In this document: positions 1-7,548 of the stretch, one piece after another | Numbering within the stretch: the stretch's first letter is position 1 | How the letters are laid out: every line of letters starts with the position of its first letter | Assembly: GCF_008370325.1 (NCBI RefSeq) | Contig: NZ_VNIP01000008.1 | Location: 558,001-622,000 of the forward strand | Direction of reading: 5' to 3' | DNA length: 64,000 bases | Source: Martinezella tropici | GTDB lineage: Bacteria > Pseudomonadota > Alphaproteobacteria > Rhizobiales > Rhizobiaceae | Made by a program: the position numbers and the translations under genes | The notes under the pieces: model-generated | Seen by the model: the letters and a program-made list of their open reading frames with translations, nothing else | What the model was told of the DNA's origin: nothing | The model's database searches: none

Positions 1-405
1 GGAGAGGGCGTTGCCGAAGCGATCGCCGGCCAATGCGCGGCCGAAGAAATAGCGCTTCTGATCTTCAGAGCCGTCGATGCGCAGGGCTTCGAGGATGTAG
101 AAATGATTCTGCGGGATCTGCCCGATCGAGCCGTCGGCCTCAGCCAGGATCGCGGTGATCTCCGCCAGCGTGGCATTGGAGACATCCAGGCCGCCATATT
201 CCTCGGGAACGGTAATCGCCAGCAGTCCGGATAGAGCCAGTGCGTCCATTTCGGTGAAGGGTAGCAACCTTTCGCTATCGCGCTCCGAAGCGGTGGCGGC
301 AAAGCGCGCTGCAAGCTCCTGCGCGACGGCCAGCGCCTGTTGCTCGGTCTCCAACAAGGTCGCCTCGGGATGCTTGGCGTTGATATGGTGCAATTGCGCG
401 TTCAT
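1..405 (-). CDS. SfnB-like acyl-CoA dehydrogenase-fold monooxygenase (5' part only)
   Basis: The 135 codons present encode the N-terminal helical domain of an acyl-CoA-dehydrogenase-fold flavoprotein; the rest runs off the left edge. The segment IGQIPQNHFYILEALR and the preceding PEEYGGLDVSNATLAEI block are typical of the SfnB/DszC group, FMNH2-dependent oxidoreductases used to get sulfur from organosulfur compounds. The ATG at 405 is preceded by a GGAG-like site. It fits the sulfur theme of the tau and S-alkylcysteine operons further right, but is 35 kb away from them. A generic acyl-CoA dehydrogenase is the alternative, because the catalytic C-terminal part is outside the window. Confidence 0.75.
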   Translation of the reverse strand, partial: MNAQLHHINAKHPEATLLETEQQALAVAQELAARFAATASERDSERLLPFTEMDALALSGLLAITVPEEYGGLDVSNATLAEITAILAEADGSIGQIPQNHFYILEALRIDGSEDQKRYFFGRALAGDRFGNALS

Positions 406-792
406 GGGCAGGCTCCGATTTCATTCGGCGCCACGATGCCGTATTCAAAGCGGGGGTTCGAGAAAAGCCATTTCGTTTTTACGGATGCGGTCGCGTCTTC
501 ATTCCTTTCTCTATAGAATTGATGGTCAATTGCTGCCTGAAGCTGTGTCGGCATTGATAATCATCGCCGTTCTCAGCCACTACCGACGCCCGGCGCGCCA
601 GTCTTCAAAGCATCCGGCCGTCGTCGATCAGTCGTCGCGTCGCAACAAAAACGGTCGCCGGACGAGGGCGGTGCTGCGTCTTAGCAGCAGGCCTTGCCGA
701 TTGGATCGGTATTCGATGCTGTGTGGGGTTTTGTATTCTGCCGAGGCGGATAAAGGACGTACCGGCCGTGGACGACCGGTACGCAGTTCATT
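406..792. other. Intergenic region upstream of the SfnB-like gene
   Basis: No convincing gene. The right end holds the hairpin listed separately. Around 511-520 there is CTATAGAATT, which on the minus strand lies about 110 bp upstream of the SfnB-like start and loosely resembles the CTATA palindromes upstream of tauA and the S-alkylcysteine operon. That similarity is weak. Open frames across this interval lack ribosome binding sites and recognisable protein character. Confidence 0.5.
758..783 (-). terminator. Hairpin terminator after the 127-residue unknown gene
   Basis: CGTACCGG (758-765) and CCGGTACG (776-783) form a perfect 8-bp stem with a 10-nt loop, starting 10 bp beyond the stop codon of the minus-strand gene at 793. 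There is no clear U-tract. Confidence 0.5.
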
Positions 793-1176
793 CTAGGAAG
801 CCAGACGACGCACAGGCTGAACGGAAATAGGCTTGGCGGGAACCCGCAGAGGGCGCTTCGAGGCGACGGGCAACTTACGTGCCGTGCTGGTTTTCGCGGC
901 TCCGAGCCAGCGAAGAATTGCGTCGAAGCCGGGCTGGGCCGCGCGCTTCAGTTCCGGGCTCATCTCCTCGTCCATGCCGCAGAGAGAGGCGATTTCCAGC
1001 CAGTCGACGCGGCCTGCCCGAAGAGGAGGGCGCGACTGGAAAACGATCAGGCCGATCATGAAGCCTTTGATATTCTCGAAGCTACGCGGCTGAAGCAGCG
1101 GCTTGAGCCGCATATCGCAGAAATCCGAAATCTTGCGCTGGAAAACGTCAGAGGCAGAGCTTTTCTTTATGGGCAT
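793..1176 (-). CDS. Hypothetical protein, 127 aa
   Basis: I do not recognise a functional family with confidence. The first 90 residues look globular (SDFCDMRLKPLLQPRSF, then a hydrophobic GFMIGLIVF stretch and DWLEIASLCGMDEEM), while the last 35 are basic and rich in Pro, Lys and Arg, as in a disordered nucleic-acid-binding tail. No signal peptide is visible. The N-terminal part vaguely recalls the start of a longer rhizobial recombinase-like protein, so this could be a truncated or stand-alone version; that is a memory-based guess. It is monocistronic and followed by a hairpin. Confidence 0.6.
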   Translation of the reverse strand: MPIKKSSASDVFQRKISDFCDMRLKPLLQPRSFENIKGFMIGLIVFQSRPPLRAGRVDWLEIASLCGMDEEMSPELKRAAQPGFDAILRWLGAAKTSTARKLPVASKRPLRVPAKPISVQPVRRLAS

Positions 1177-1485
1177 TATTCATTCCTTGCAGGCGACATC
1201 ATCCAAAGGTCGGGGTGTGGCCCGCTAAAGCACGGAAGTTAAGGAAGCGCAAACAACCGACCGATTGGCCGCTTTCAATTCTACGATACGTCGGCATTTG
1301 GCAAGTGGCAGATCGGTCACGCTTCGGTCAAACCCGCCGCCGGCTAGAGAGCGGGAGCCGGGGAGCGGTAAATGGGCGGCAGGCGCTTTACCGGGTAGCC
1401 GCTAAGATCATGAAAAAACTGTAACTTGCCTCCCGCGCCATTGAGAGCGACATTTTCCCTGCGCCGGAATTATGAGGTGAAAGAC
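1177..1485. other. Intergenic region between two small unknown genes
   Basis: Divergent promoter space of about 300 bp. The only structure noted is an inverted repeat, CGGTAAA (1366-1372) with TTTACCG (1387-1393). No additional coding potential that I would defend. Confidence 0.4.
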
Positions 1486-1644
1486 ATGTCAGTCTTGGAA
1501 ATATTGGTCAGACGCCGGATGCAGGAAGAATACGCCAAGGGTACATCGCCAGAGCGCATTACCCGCCTCCTGCAGGAATTCTTCAACGGAACAGAGGCCT
1601 CCCAGGCGGATGCTGTTTCGCGACGGTCGTCTGGCAATCCATAA
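1486..1644 (+). CDS. Small hypothetical protein, 52 aa
   Basis: A short reading frame starting at an ATG preceded by TGAGGTGAAAGAC, a good ribosome binding site; an upstream in-frame start would lack one. The product (MSVLEILVRRRMQEEYAKG...) looks like a soluble amphipathic helical peptide: a charged N-terminal helix, then RITRLLQEFF and a polar tail. No family is recognised. It is followed 8 bp later by a hairpin, supporting it as a transcribed unit. It could be a DNA-binding or adaptor-type small protein, but nothing shows this directly. Confidence 0.5.
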   Translation: MSVLEILVRRRMQEEYAKGTSPERITRLLQEFFNGTEASQADAVSRRSSGNP

Positions 1645-1651
1645 AATACGA

Positions 1652-1683
1652 GGCCGGCCTCGATATCTTTCCGAAGGCCGGCC
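1652..1683 (+). terminator. Hairpin after the 52-residue gene
   Basis: GGCCGGCC at 1652-1659 is repeated at 1676-1683; the sequence is self-complementary, so the two copies form an 8-bp GC stem with a 16-nt loop, followed by GTTTGTC. It also lies downstream of the converging ampC-like gene. Confidence 0.45.
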
Positions 1684-1717
1684 GTTTGTCGAAGCTGACT
1701 AATCCTTAAGCCACTCT

Positions 1718-2905
1718 CTACTGTGCCGCGTTCGATCCGGGCAGGCTCTCGACTGCCGCCAGGATCTTGTAGGCCGCGGAGACGCGGGCGGGGATCGGAA
1801 AGTTCCTGTTTGCCAAGAGGACGATGCCGACCTGGCGGACGGGAATGAAGGCCGCGTAGGCCCCAAAGCCGTTCGTCGAGCCTGTCTTGTTGATCAGCAC
1901 ATCCTTGCGCGGCGGCTGCGGCGGGTCGAGCCGTGTGACCTTGTGCGGCTCGCGCGCCATGTCGGATGAGTTGCCGGCGAGCAACCGCGCAAGCGTCGTC
2001 GGATAGGCATAGATTTCCCAGCCAAGCCCCTGCGTCATGTTGCCGACGGTGTAGTAGCTGACATGCGTCGCTTCGACTGCCCGCTGAAACGTTCCGTCGA
2101 GCTTCGAGCCATCCATATTGGCTTCGAGAACGGCAAGCATATCGGATGCCGTGGTCTTGATGCCATAGGCGGGCGTGTCCAGAACGCCGGGTCCGACGCG
2201 GATTGGCGTGCCCTTTTTCGAATAGCCATACGCATAGTTGCCCATCTCGGCGGCTGGAACGTGGACATAGGTGTGCTTGAGCCCGAAGCCGGTGATGACC
2301 TTGTCCTGCATCAGCATATCGAGCGGCTGGCCCATGACCCGCGCGGCCAGATAGCCGAACAGGCCGATGCTGGGGTTGGAATATTGCCGGTACGTACCGG
2401 GCACAAAGGACGGATGCCAGTTGCGATAATAGGCGGTCATTCCCTCATTGCTGACGCTGTCCGGGAATTGCAGGGGCAGGCCGCCGGCCGTGTATGTGCC
2501 GAGATCAAGAAGGCTGATCTTGTCGAAGGCCGTACCTGCCAGCTCCGGCATGTATTTCGTCGCCTTGTCGGAGAAAGACAGCTTCCCGCTGACTTCGGCG
2601 TAGGAGGCAAGCGTTGCCGCGAACGTCTTGCTGATGGAACCGAGCTCGAAGATCGTATCGTTCGTTACCTTCTGGCCGCTCTCCTTCGAGGCGACGCCGT
2701 AGTTGAAGACGTAGCGCTTGCCCTTGACCGTGACAGCAATTGCCATGCCCGGCACATCGTTTTCCTTCATGAGCGGACGAATGGTCTCGTTGACGGCCCG
2801 CTCCAGGCGGCTCTGATCGATGCCTTCGGCGTGGACGCCGGCGCCATAGAAGAGGCAGGAGGTGATTATTCCGAGTTTCGGCAGCGAAATGGCATGTATA
2901 TTCAA
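1718..2905 (-). CDS. ampC: Class C (AmpC-type) beta-lactamase
   Basis: Periplasmic serine beta-lactamase that hydrolyses cephalosporins. The 395-residue frame has a hydrophobic leader (SLPKLGIITSCLFYGAGVHA), the acylation motif SISK at 90-93, the class C tyrosine motif YSN at 175-177 and KTG at 340-342. I chose a TTG start at 2905, preceded by GAGG eight bases upstream. A longer frame to 3127 is open, but its first 74 codons merely read the 3' end of the class A gene out of frame and would bury the signal peptide. It lies 35 bp downstream of the class A gene on the same strand, so the two are probably cotranscribed from the promoter facing the AmpR-type regulator. The TTG start may limit its translation. 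Confidence 0.88.
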   Translation of the reverse strand: MNIHAISLPKLGIITSCLFYGAGVHAEGIDQSRLERAVNETIRPLMKENDVPGMAIAVTVKGKRYVFNYGVASKESGQKVTNDTIFELGSISKTFAATLASYAEVSGKLSFSDKATKYMPELAGTAFDKISLLDLGTYTAGGLPLQFPDSVSNEGMTAYYRNWHPSFVPGTYRQYSNPSIGLFGYLAARVMGQPLDMLMQDKVITGFGLKHTYVHVPAAEMGNYAYGYSKKGTPIRVGPGVLDTPAYGIKTTASDMLAVLEANMDGSKLDGTFQRAVEATHVSYYTVGNMTQGLGWEIYAYPTTLARLLAGNSSDMAREPHKVTRLDPPQPPRKDVLINKTGSTNGFGAYAAFIPVRQVGIVLLANRNFPIPARVSAAYKILAAVESLPGSNAAQ

Positions 2906-2940
2906 GATGATATCCTCATGCTGACGGATGATGGGTAGTC

Positions 2941-3831
2941 TCAGATCGCTGCAGCGATACGACCGATTTCGGCAATGACGGCGTTGCGTTCGTCGGCTGA
3001 AATCGACGGTACCTCGCAATAAGCCGTCACGATGATCGGCGCGCGGTTCGACGGCCACAGCACCGCAATGTCGTTGGCATTGCCGGCTTTGTCGCCATTC
3101 GTCCCCGTCTTGTCGCCCACCAGCCAATCCCTAGGGACACCGGCGCGCAGGCGGGCGTCACCCGTCTTGTTGGTGATCAACCATGCGGCCAGTTGCGATC
3201 GCGAGGCCGCCGAAAGCACGTCGGTAAACAGAAGCCGCCGCAGGTTCTCCAGCATCGCGGCCGCCGTCGTCGTGTCGCGTTGGTCGTCCGGCGCGTCGTG
3301 GTAATTCAACGCGGGCTCTATGCGGTCGAGGCGGGTTATCTCGTCGCCGAGGCTTCGGCAGAAGGCGGTTAGCGCCTTGGGGCCGCCAAAGCTTGCAAGC
3401 AGGAGGTTCGCAGCAGCATTGTCGCTGAGCGTGACGGCTGCGGCACAGAGTTCTGCCACCGTCATGCCGTCGCCTACGTGCAACTTGGTTGCTGGCGAGC
3501 CGCCGATGATGTCGCCTTCCGAGTAACGAATGCGCCGATCGAGCTTTTCTTCGCCTTTGTCGACGCGTGCAAGCACCAGGGCTGCCGCCAGCGCCTTGAA
3601 GGTGCTGCACATCAGGATGCGTTCGCCGGCGCGGTGCTCGATGTGCTTGCCGCTCGCCATATCGAGAATGCTGACACAAATGCGGCCCGGATGCTTGCTC
3701 TCGATCGCTGCAAGCCGCGCTTCGCCGGAATGATCCTCCGCGGTGCGTCCAACCCCGCTTATCCCTGCCAGAACAGGCAGCGCGAGCAAGCCGCCGGCAA
3801 GGCTTTGCCGGCGTGACAGTAAGATCGTCAT
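2941..3831 (-). CDS. bla: Class A beta-lactamase with twin-arginine leader
   Basis: Serine beta-lactamase of 296 residues. Motifs from the ATG at 3831: S76-TFK79 (acylation site), S136-DN138, E172-PALN (deacylation glutamate of the omega loop) and K241-TGT244. The leader has SRRQSLAGG followed by a hydrophobic stretch, a Tat-type signal. The ATG at 3831 is preceded by GTGGAAACAAG; a TTG ten codons upstream also keeps the frame. A cysteine sits directly before the active-site serine (MCSTFK), as in class A carbapenemases, but the partner cysteine usually found after KTGT is replaced by Asn (KTGTNG), so that disulfide cannot form. It lies next to a divergent AmpR-type gene, the arrangement seen for inducible beta-lactamases. 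Confidence 0.92.
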   Translation of the reverse strand: MTILLSRRQSLAGGLLALPVLAGISGVGRTAEDHSGEARLAAIESKHPGRICVSILDMASGKHIEHRAGERILMCSTFKALAAALVLARVDKGEEKLDRRIRYSEGDIIGGSPATKLHVGDGMTVAELCAAAVTLSDNAAANLLLASFGGPKALTAFCRSLGDEITRLDRIEPALNYHDAPDDQRDTTTAAAMLENLRRLLFTDVLSAASRSQLAAWLITNKTGDARLRAGVPRDWLVGDKTGTNGDKAGNANDIAVLWPSNRAPIIVTAYCEVPSISADERNAVIAEIGRIAAAI

Positions 3832-4002
3832 CTTGTTTCCACTTCGATTGATGTTGAGCAAAAGAGGCGCGTCTCAGGCTCCGTGGACGTCATTAGGATC
3901 CTGCAAATCACCTTGCGAGCCAGACTATGGCGTTGCTACATACCCTAGACAAACGATCAATTCTGGGCTTAGACATGAGAAAAACTTGGTCTTAGGACAC
4001 AA
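3832..4002. promoter_or_regulatory. Divergent bla/ampR control region
   Basis: The 171-bp space between the beta-lactamase genes and the LysR-type regulator. A near-perfect inverted repeat, CTTAGAC (3968-3974) and GTCTTAG (3989-3995), one mismatch, lies just upstream of the regulator start, with a further CTAGAC near 3944. These are candidate AmpR-type binding half-sites; the assignment is inferred from position and symmetry. Confidence 0.5.
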
Positions 4003-4881
4003 ATGGACATCTCACAGCTGCCGTTGAATGCGCTGCGCGTTTTCGAGGCCTCGGCGCGGCATTGCAGCTTCACGCGGGCGGGCCTCGAACTCCGGGTGAC
4101 GCAGACGGCCATCAGCCATCAGGTCAAGGCGCTGGAGGACGTGCTGGGGGTGACCCTGTTCAAGCGCCTGCCGCGCGGCCTTGCCCTGACCGATGAAGGC
4201 CATGCGCTGCTACCCGTGCTGACCGATGCCTTTCGGCGCATGAGCGCCACGCTCAGCCAGCTGGAGGAGGGGAATTTTGCCGAGATCCTGACGATCGGCG
4301 TCGTCGGCACTTTCGCGATCGGCTGGCTGTTGCCGCGCCTCGGCAGCTTCAAGGCACAGCATCCGCATGTCGATCTGCGTCTGAAGACCAACAACAATCG
4401 CGCCGACATGGTGCTCGATGGGCTCGATTTCTTCCTGCGCTTCGGCGACGGCGCGTGGCATGGAACGGAAGCGATCCATCTCTTGGATGCGCCGCTGTCC
4501 CCGGTCTGCAGACCCGATATCGGCGAGCGGTTGCGCAGCCCGGCCGATCTTGCCGAGGTCGAGCTTTTGCGCTCCTACCGGATCGATGAATGGTCACTCT
4601 GGTTCAGGGTCGCCGGCCTGCAGCCTCCTCATCTTCGCGGTTGGATGTTCGATTCGTCGCTGACGCTGGTGGAGGCCGCCGCGCGTGGCGTCGGCGTCGC
4701 GCTCGTGCCCGTCGCGATGTTCTCTCATGACATCGAGGCCGGGCGCATCATGCAGCCGTTCCAGATTACGGCGACGACCGGCAGCTATTGGCTGACGCGA
4801 TTGAAATCGCGGGCGGAAACGGCATCGATGAAGGTGTTTCGCCAGTGGCTGATTGGCGAAATCGAGGAGATGCCGGGATAG
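4003..4881 (+). CDS. ampR: AmpR-type LysR-family regulator of the beta-lactamases
   Basis: A 292-residue LysR-type regulator. The N-terminal winged helix-turn-helix reads PLNALRVFEASARHCSFTRA with VTQTAISHQVKALE as recognition region, closely like AmpR/GcvA proteins; residues from about 90 form the effector-binding domain. Known AmpR proteins sense cell-wall muropeptides and activate a divergently transcribed beta-lactamase, and this gene is divergent from two such genes with a 171-bp shared region. The ATG at 4003 has TAGGACACAA upstream. A GcvA-like regulator is possible by sequence alone, but the context argues for AmpR. Confidence 0.85.
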   Translation: MDISQLPLNALRVFEASARHCSFTRAGLELRVTQTAISHQVKALEDVLGVTLFKRLPRGLALTDEGHALLPVLTDAFRRMSATLSQLEEGNFAEILTIGVVGTFAIGWLLPRLGSFKAQHPHVDLRLKTNNNRADMVLDGLDFFLRFGDGAWHGTEAIHLLDAPLSPVCRPDIGERLRSPADLAEVELLRSYRIDEWSLWFRVAGLQPPHLRGWMFDSSLTLVEAAARGVGVALVPVAMFSHDIEAGRIMQPFQITATTGSYWLTRLKSRAETASMKVFRQWLIGEIEEMPG

Positions 4882-4896
4882 GCCGCGCAATTAAAT

Positions 4897-4922
4897 CGGC
4901 CCCAGGCAGACGCTAGGGGCCG
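4897..4922 (+). terminator. Hairpin terminator after ampR
   Basis: CGGCCCC (4897-4903) pairs with GGGGCCG (4916-4922), 15 bp after the ampR stop codon. No strong U-tract follows. Confidence 0.5.
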
Positions 4923-5083
4923 GTTGAGGTATTGACTTCGAGCAGTGGTCGACGTGTTAGCTTGCGAGCTTCCTTATATCGGCAGGTTGCAGACCATACG
5001 CATGTTGCAACATCATTGTCCGTTTTGATGGCGTCTGCTAAAGGCTGATCCATCACTACCTATCGCGCCACGGAGCTATTGGC

Positions 5084-5113
5084 ATGGGGACCCTAAAGTC
5101 AGCAGATAGATAA
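5084..5113 (+). CDS. cmlA leader peptide (MGTLKSADR)
   Basis: A nine-codon reading frame with a GGAG ribosome binding site at 5072-5075, eight bases before its ATG. The product MGTLKSADR matches the pattern M-x-T-x-K-x-A-D-K/R of the classical cmlA leader (MSTSKNADK, from memory), identical at M1, T3, K5, A7 and D8. In cmlA, chloramphenicol stalls the ribosome on this leader and thereby induces the exporter. Its stop codon abuts the first attenuator hairpin at 5114. Function is inferred from sequence and position. Confidence 0.8.
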   Translation: MGTLKSADR

Positions 5114-5217
5114 GCCGCAACAGCTTCTTGTTGTTGCGGCGTGCTGTCGAACTCATTCCAACTGGACCCCAGTGGCAGACGCCGCCCGATTTCTCTTTCG
5201 AGCGGAATTTTCTCATG
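5114..5217 (+). promoter_or_regulatory. cmlA translational attenuator
   Basis: Two alternative RNA folds are readable. Fold 1: hairpin GCCGCAACA (5114-5122)/TGTTGCGGC (5132-5140) plus hairpin CCGC-C-CGA (5182-5189)/TCG-A-GCGG (5198-5205); the latter buries the GCGGA ribosome binding site of cmlA (ATG 5215). Fold 2: GCGGCGT (5136-5142) pairs perfectly with ACGCCGC (5179-5185), which breaks both hairpins and frees the site. A ribosome stalled on the leader would cover the left arm of the first hairpin and favour fold 2. Confidence 0.75.
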
Positions 5218-6411
5218 TCTGACATACGCCCGTCATGGGCCTACTCGCTGCCGGCGGCACTGCTGCTGATGGCGCCTTTCGACATTCTCGCCTCGCTGGC
5301 GATGGACATCTACCTTCCCGTCGTTCCATCGATGCCCGGCATCCTGAACACGACGCCTTCGGTCATTCAGCTGACGCTGAGCCTCTATATGATCATGCTT
5401 GGCCTCGGGCAGGTCCTGTTCGGTCCGCTTTCGGATCGCATCGGCCGTCGTCCTGTGCTGCTTGCCGGGGCGATCCTCTTCGCTGGAGCCTCTCTCGGAG
5501 CGGCTGGCTCATCGACGGCGGCTGCCTTCGTCTTTTGCCGGCTGCTGCAGGCCATCGGAGCCTCGGCGACACTGGTTGCAACCTTTGCAACTGTCCGGGA
5601 TGTCTATGGCAATCGGCCGGAGCAGGCGATCATCTATGCCGCGTTTGGCGCGATATTGTCCTTCGTGCCTGCACTTGGCCCCATAGCAGGCGCGATGATC
5701 GCCGATCGGTTCGGATGGCGTGCCATTTTCATGCTGCTGGCACTTCTGGCCTTGGCCGCGACGATCAACGCCATGGCAAGGTGGCGTGAAACGCGGCCTG
5801 CAGGTTCGAGAGGGCCACGCCGCTCCATTTGGCCGATCTTCACAAGCTTCCCGTTCTGGACCTACACGCTGGCCTTCAGCGCGGGCATGGGCACATTCTT
5901 CGTGTTCTTCTCGACGGCACCACGCGTGCTGATCGGCCGGGCCGGCTATTCGGAACTCGGCTTCAGCATCGCATTCGCAACGGTCGCAGTCGTTATGATC
6001 GCGGCAGCGCGCTTCGCTGGATCATTTGTCGAGCGGTGGGGTGTTGCAGGCTGTGTCGCGCGGGGCATGGCACTGCTTCTTATTGGCGCGGCTGGTCTGG
6101 TATTTGGTCAGGTCTACGGCTCGCCGTCCTTTACAAGCTTCGTACTGCCAATGTGGATCATGGCCCTTGGGATCGTCTTTGCGGCATCGGTGACAGCGAA
6201 CGGAGCGCTTGCGGAATTCGGTGATATCGCCGGATCGGCCGTGGCGTTCTACTTCTGCATCCAGAGCCTGATCGTCAGCATCGTCGGTACGCTGGCGGTG
6301 ACAGCGCTGGGTGGCGAAAGTGCATGGCCACTGGTGGGCTTCTCCACGCTCATGGCATTGCTGGTGCTGGCAGCACTGCATGTCTTGCGACGCCAGAATG
6401 CCATAGCCTGA
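5215..6411 (+). CDS. cmlA: CmlA-type phenicol exporter (MFS)
   Basis: A 398-residue drug:H+ antiporter of the major facilitator superfamily with about 12 hydrophobic segments. The order MAPFDILASLAMDIYLPVVPSMP, FGPLSDRIGRRPVLL (the loop 2-3 motif), QAIGASATLVATFATVRDVY and MGTFFVFFSTAPR corresponds segment by segment to CmlA/FloR chloramphenicol and florfenicol exporters. The ATG at 5215 was chosen over an upstream in-frame start because the ribosome binding site there is part of the attenuator and the protein then starts MSDIRPSWAYSL, like CmlA. It lies beside the beta-lactamase cluster, making an intrinsic resistance island. No integron-type features flank it, so it appears chromosomal rather than a cassette. 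Confidence 0.9.
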   Translation: MSDIRPSWAYSLPAALLLMAPFDILASLAMDIYLPVVPSMPGILNTTPSVIQLTLSLYMIMLGLGQVLFGPLSDRIGRRPVLLAGAILFAGASLGAAGSSTAAAFVFCRLLQAIGASATLVATFATVRDVYGNRPEQAIIYAAFGAILSFVPALGPIAGAMIADRFGWRAIFMLLALLALAATINAMARWRETRPAGSRGPRRSIWPIFTSFPFWTYTLAFSAGMGTFFVFFSTAPRVLIGRAGYSELGFSIAFATVAVVMIAAARFAGSFVERWGVAGCVARGMALLLIGAAGLVFGQVYGSPSFTSFVLPMWIMALGIVFAASVTANGALAEFGDIAGSAVAFYFCIQSLIVSIVGTLAVTALGGESAWPLVGFSTLMALLVLAALHVLRRQNAIA

Positions 6412-6451
6412 TCTGCAAAGCGCCTGCTTTCCGGCGGGCGCGTTTGGAGGC

Positions 6452-6481
6452 CTGCCCGCGAAAGTCGAATTTCGCGGGCAG
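6452..6481. terminator. Bidirectional terminator between cmlA and a flavin monooxygenase gene
   Basis: A perfect 12-bp inverted repeat, CTGCCCGCGAAA (6452-6463) and TTTCGCGGGCAG (6470-6481), with a 6-nt loop between two converging genes. The A/T ends of the stem provide short U-tracts in either direction. Confidence 0.75.
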
Positions 6482-6525
6482 CCGAGGCCGGTTTATGCAA
6501 TCCGAACGCCGCGCCAGGAATTGCC

Positions 6526-7548
6526 TTATCGCCATCCCAACGCCGGAGCGACATGGGTCAGAATGGATTCGATAACATGGGCGTTGTATTCGACGCCAAG
6601 CTGGTTCGGCACGGTCAGGAGCAGGGTATCGGCTGCGGCGATCGCCTCATCTTTCGCCAATTCCTCGATGAGCACGTCGGGCTCGGCCGCATAGCTGCGT
6701 CCGAAGATGGCGCGCGTCTTCTCGTCGATGAAGCCGATCTTGTCGGCGTCCTTGCCGCTGCTGCCGAAATAGGCACGGTCGAGATCGTTCACCAAAGCGA
6801 AGATGCTGCGGCTCACCGAAACGCGTGGTTCGCGCTTGTGTCCTGCCTCTTTCCAGGCCTCGCGGTAGAGCTTGATCTGGTCGGCCTGTTGAACGTGGAA
6901 GGGCAAGCCGCTTTCGTCGTCCTTGAGCGTCGAGCTCTGCAGGTTCATGCCGAGCTTTGCCGCCCATACTGCCGTGGCATTGGAGCCTGCGCCCCACCAG
7001 ATCCGCTCGCGCAGGCCTTCCGAATAGGGCTCGAGGCGCAAGAGGCCGGGAGGATTAGGGAACATCGGGCGGGGATTGGGTTGCGCAAATCCTTCACCGC
7101 GCAGGAGATCGAGCAGCACTTCCGTGTGCCTGCGTCCCATATCGGCGTCGCTCTCGCCATCCATCGGCGTATAGCCGAAGTGGCGCCATCCATCGATCAC
7201 CTGTTCCGGCGAGCCGCGGCTGATGCCGAGCTGCAGCCGCCCGCCGGCAATGAGATCGGCGGCACCCGCATCCTCCGCCATATAGAACGGGTTTTCGTAG
7301 CGCATGTCGATAACAGCCGTGCCGATTTCGATGCGGCTGGTCCTGGCACCGACTGCTGCCAGCAGGGGGAATGGCGAGGCAAGCTGGCGCGCGAAGTGAT
7401 GCACGCGGAAATAGGCGCCGTCTGCCCCCAATTGCTCGGCCGCGACAGCGAGATCGATCGATTGCAGGAGCGTGTCGCCTGCCGATCTCGTCTGCGATTG
7501 GGGTGATGGCGTCCAATGGCCGAATGAAAGGAAACCGATCTTCTTCAT
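6526..7548 (-). CDS. Luciferase-like (LLM) flavin-dependent oxidoreductase
   Basis: A 340-residue TIM-barrel flavoprotein of the bacterial luciferase family: MKKIGFLSFGHWTPS at the start, GADGAYFRVHHFARQLASPFPLLAAVGARTSRIEIGTAVIDMRYENP (barrel strands 2-4) and GRLQLGISRGSPEQVI (FMN phosphate region). Such enzymes oxidise small organic substrates with reduced flavin and O2; the substrate cannot be read here. The ATG at 7548 has AGGATGATATC upstream. It is transcribed alone, convergent with cmlA. It is a different branch from the three monooxygenases in the 41-50 kb operon, although closest in style to the one at 49.3 kb (both carry an R-I-W-[WY]-G-[AG]-G-S motif). Confidence 0.85.
   Translation of the reverse strand: MKKIGFLSFGHWTPSPQSQTRSAGDTLLQSIDLAVAAEQLGADGAYFRVHHFARQLASPFPLLAAVGARTSRIEIGTAVIDMRYENPFYMAEDAGAADLIAGGRLQLGISRGSPEQVIDGWRHFGYTPMDGESDADMGRRHTEVLLDLLRGEGFAQPNPRPMFPNPPGLLRLEPYSEGLRERIWWGAGSNATAVWAAKLGMNLQSSTLKDDESGLPFHVQQADQIKLYREAWKEAGHKREPRVSVSRSIFALVNDLDRAYFGSSGKDADKIGFIDEKTRAIFGRSYAAEPDVLIEELAKDEAIAAADTLLLTVPNQLGVEYNAHVIESILTHVAPALGWR

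Noticed and set aside
2906..3127. N-terminal extension of the class C beta-lactamase frame by 74 codons
   Set aside because: It reads the 3' end of the class A gene in another frame, has an Arg/Cys-rich non-protein-like composition and would place the signal peptide internally.
4932..4960. Promoter for the cmlA leader (TTGACT, 17 bp, TGTTAG)
   Set aside because: The -35 is reasonable but the -10 is poor, and other weak candidates lie between 5016 and 5045; not specific enough to annotate.
5128..5214. Longer cmlA frame starting 29 codons upstream
   Set aside because: It overlaps the attenuator hairpins, lacks its own ribosome binding site, and the shorter start matches CmlA N-termini.
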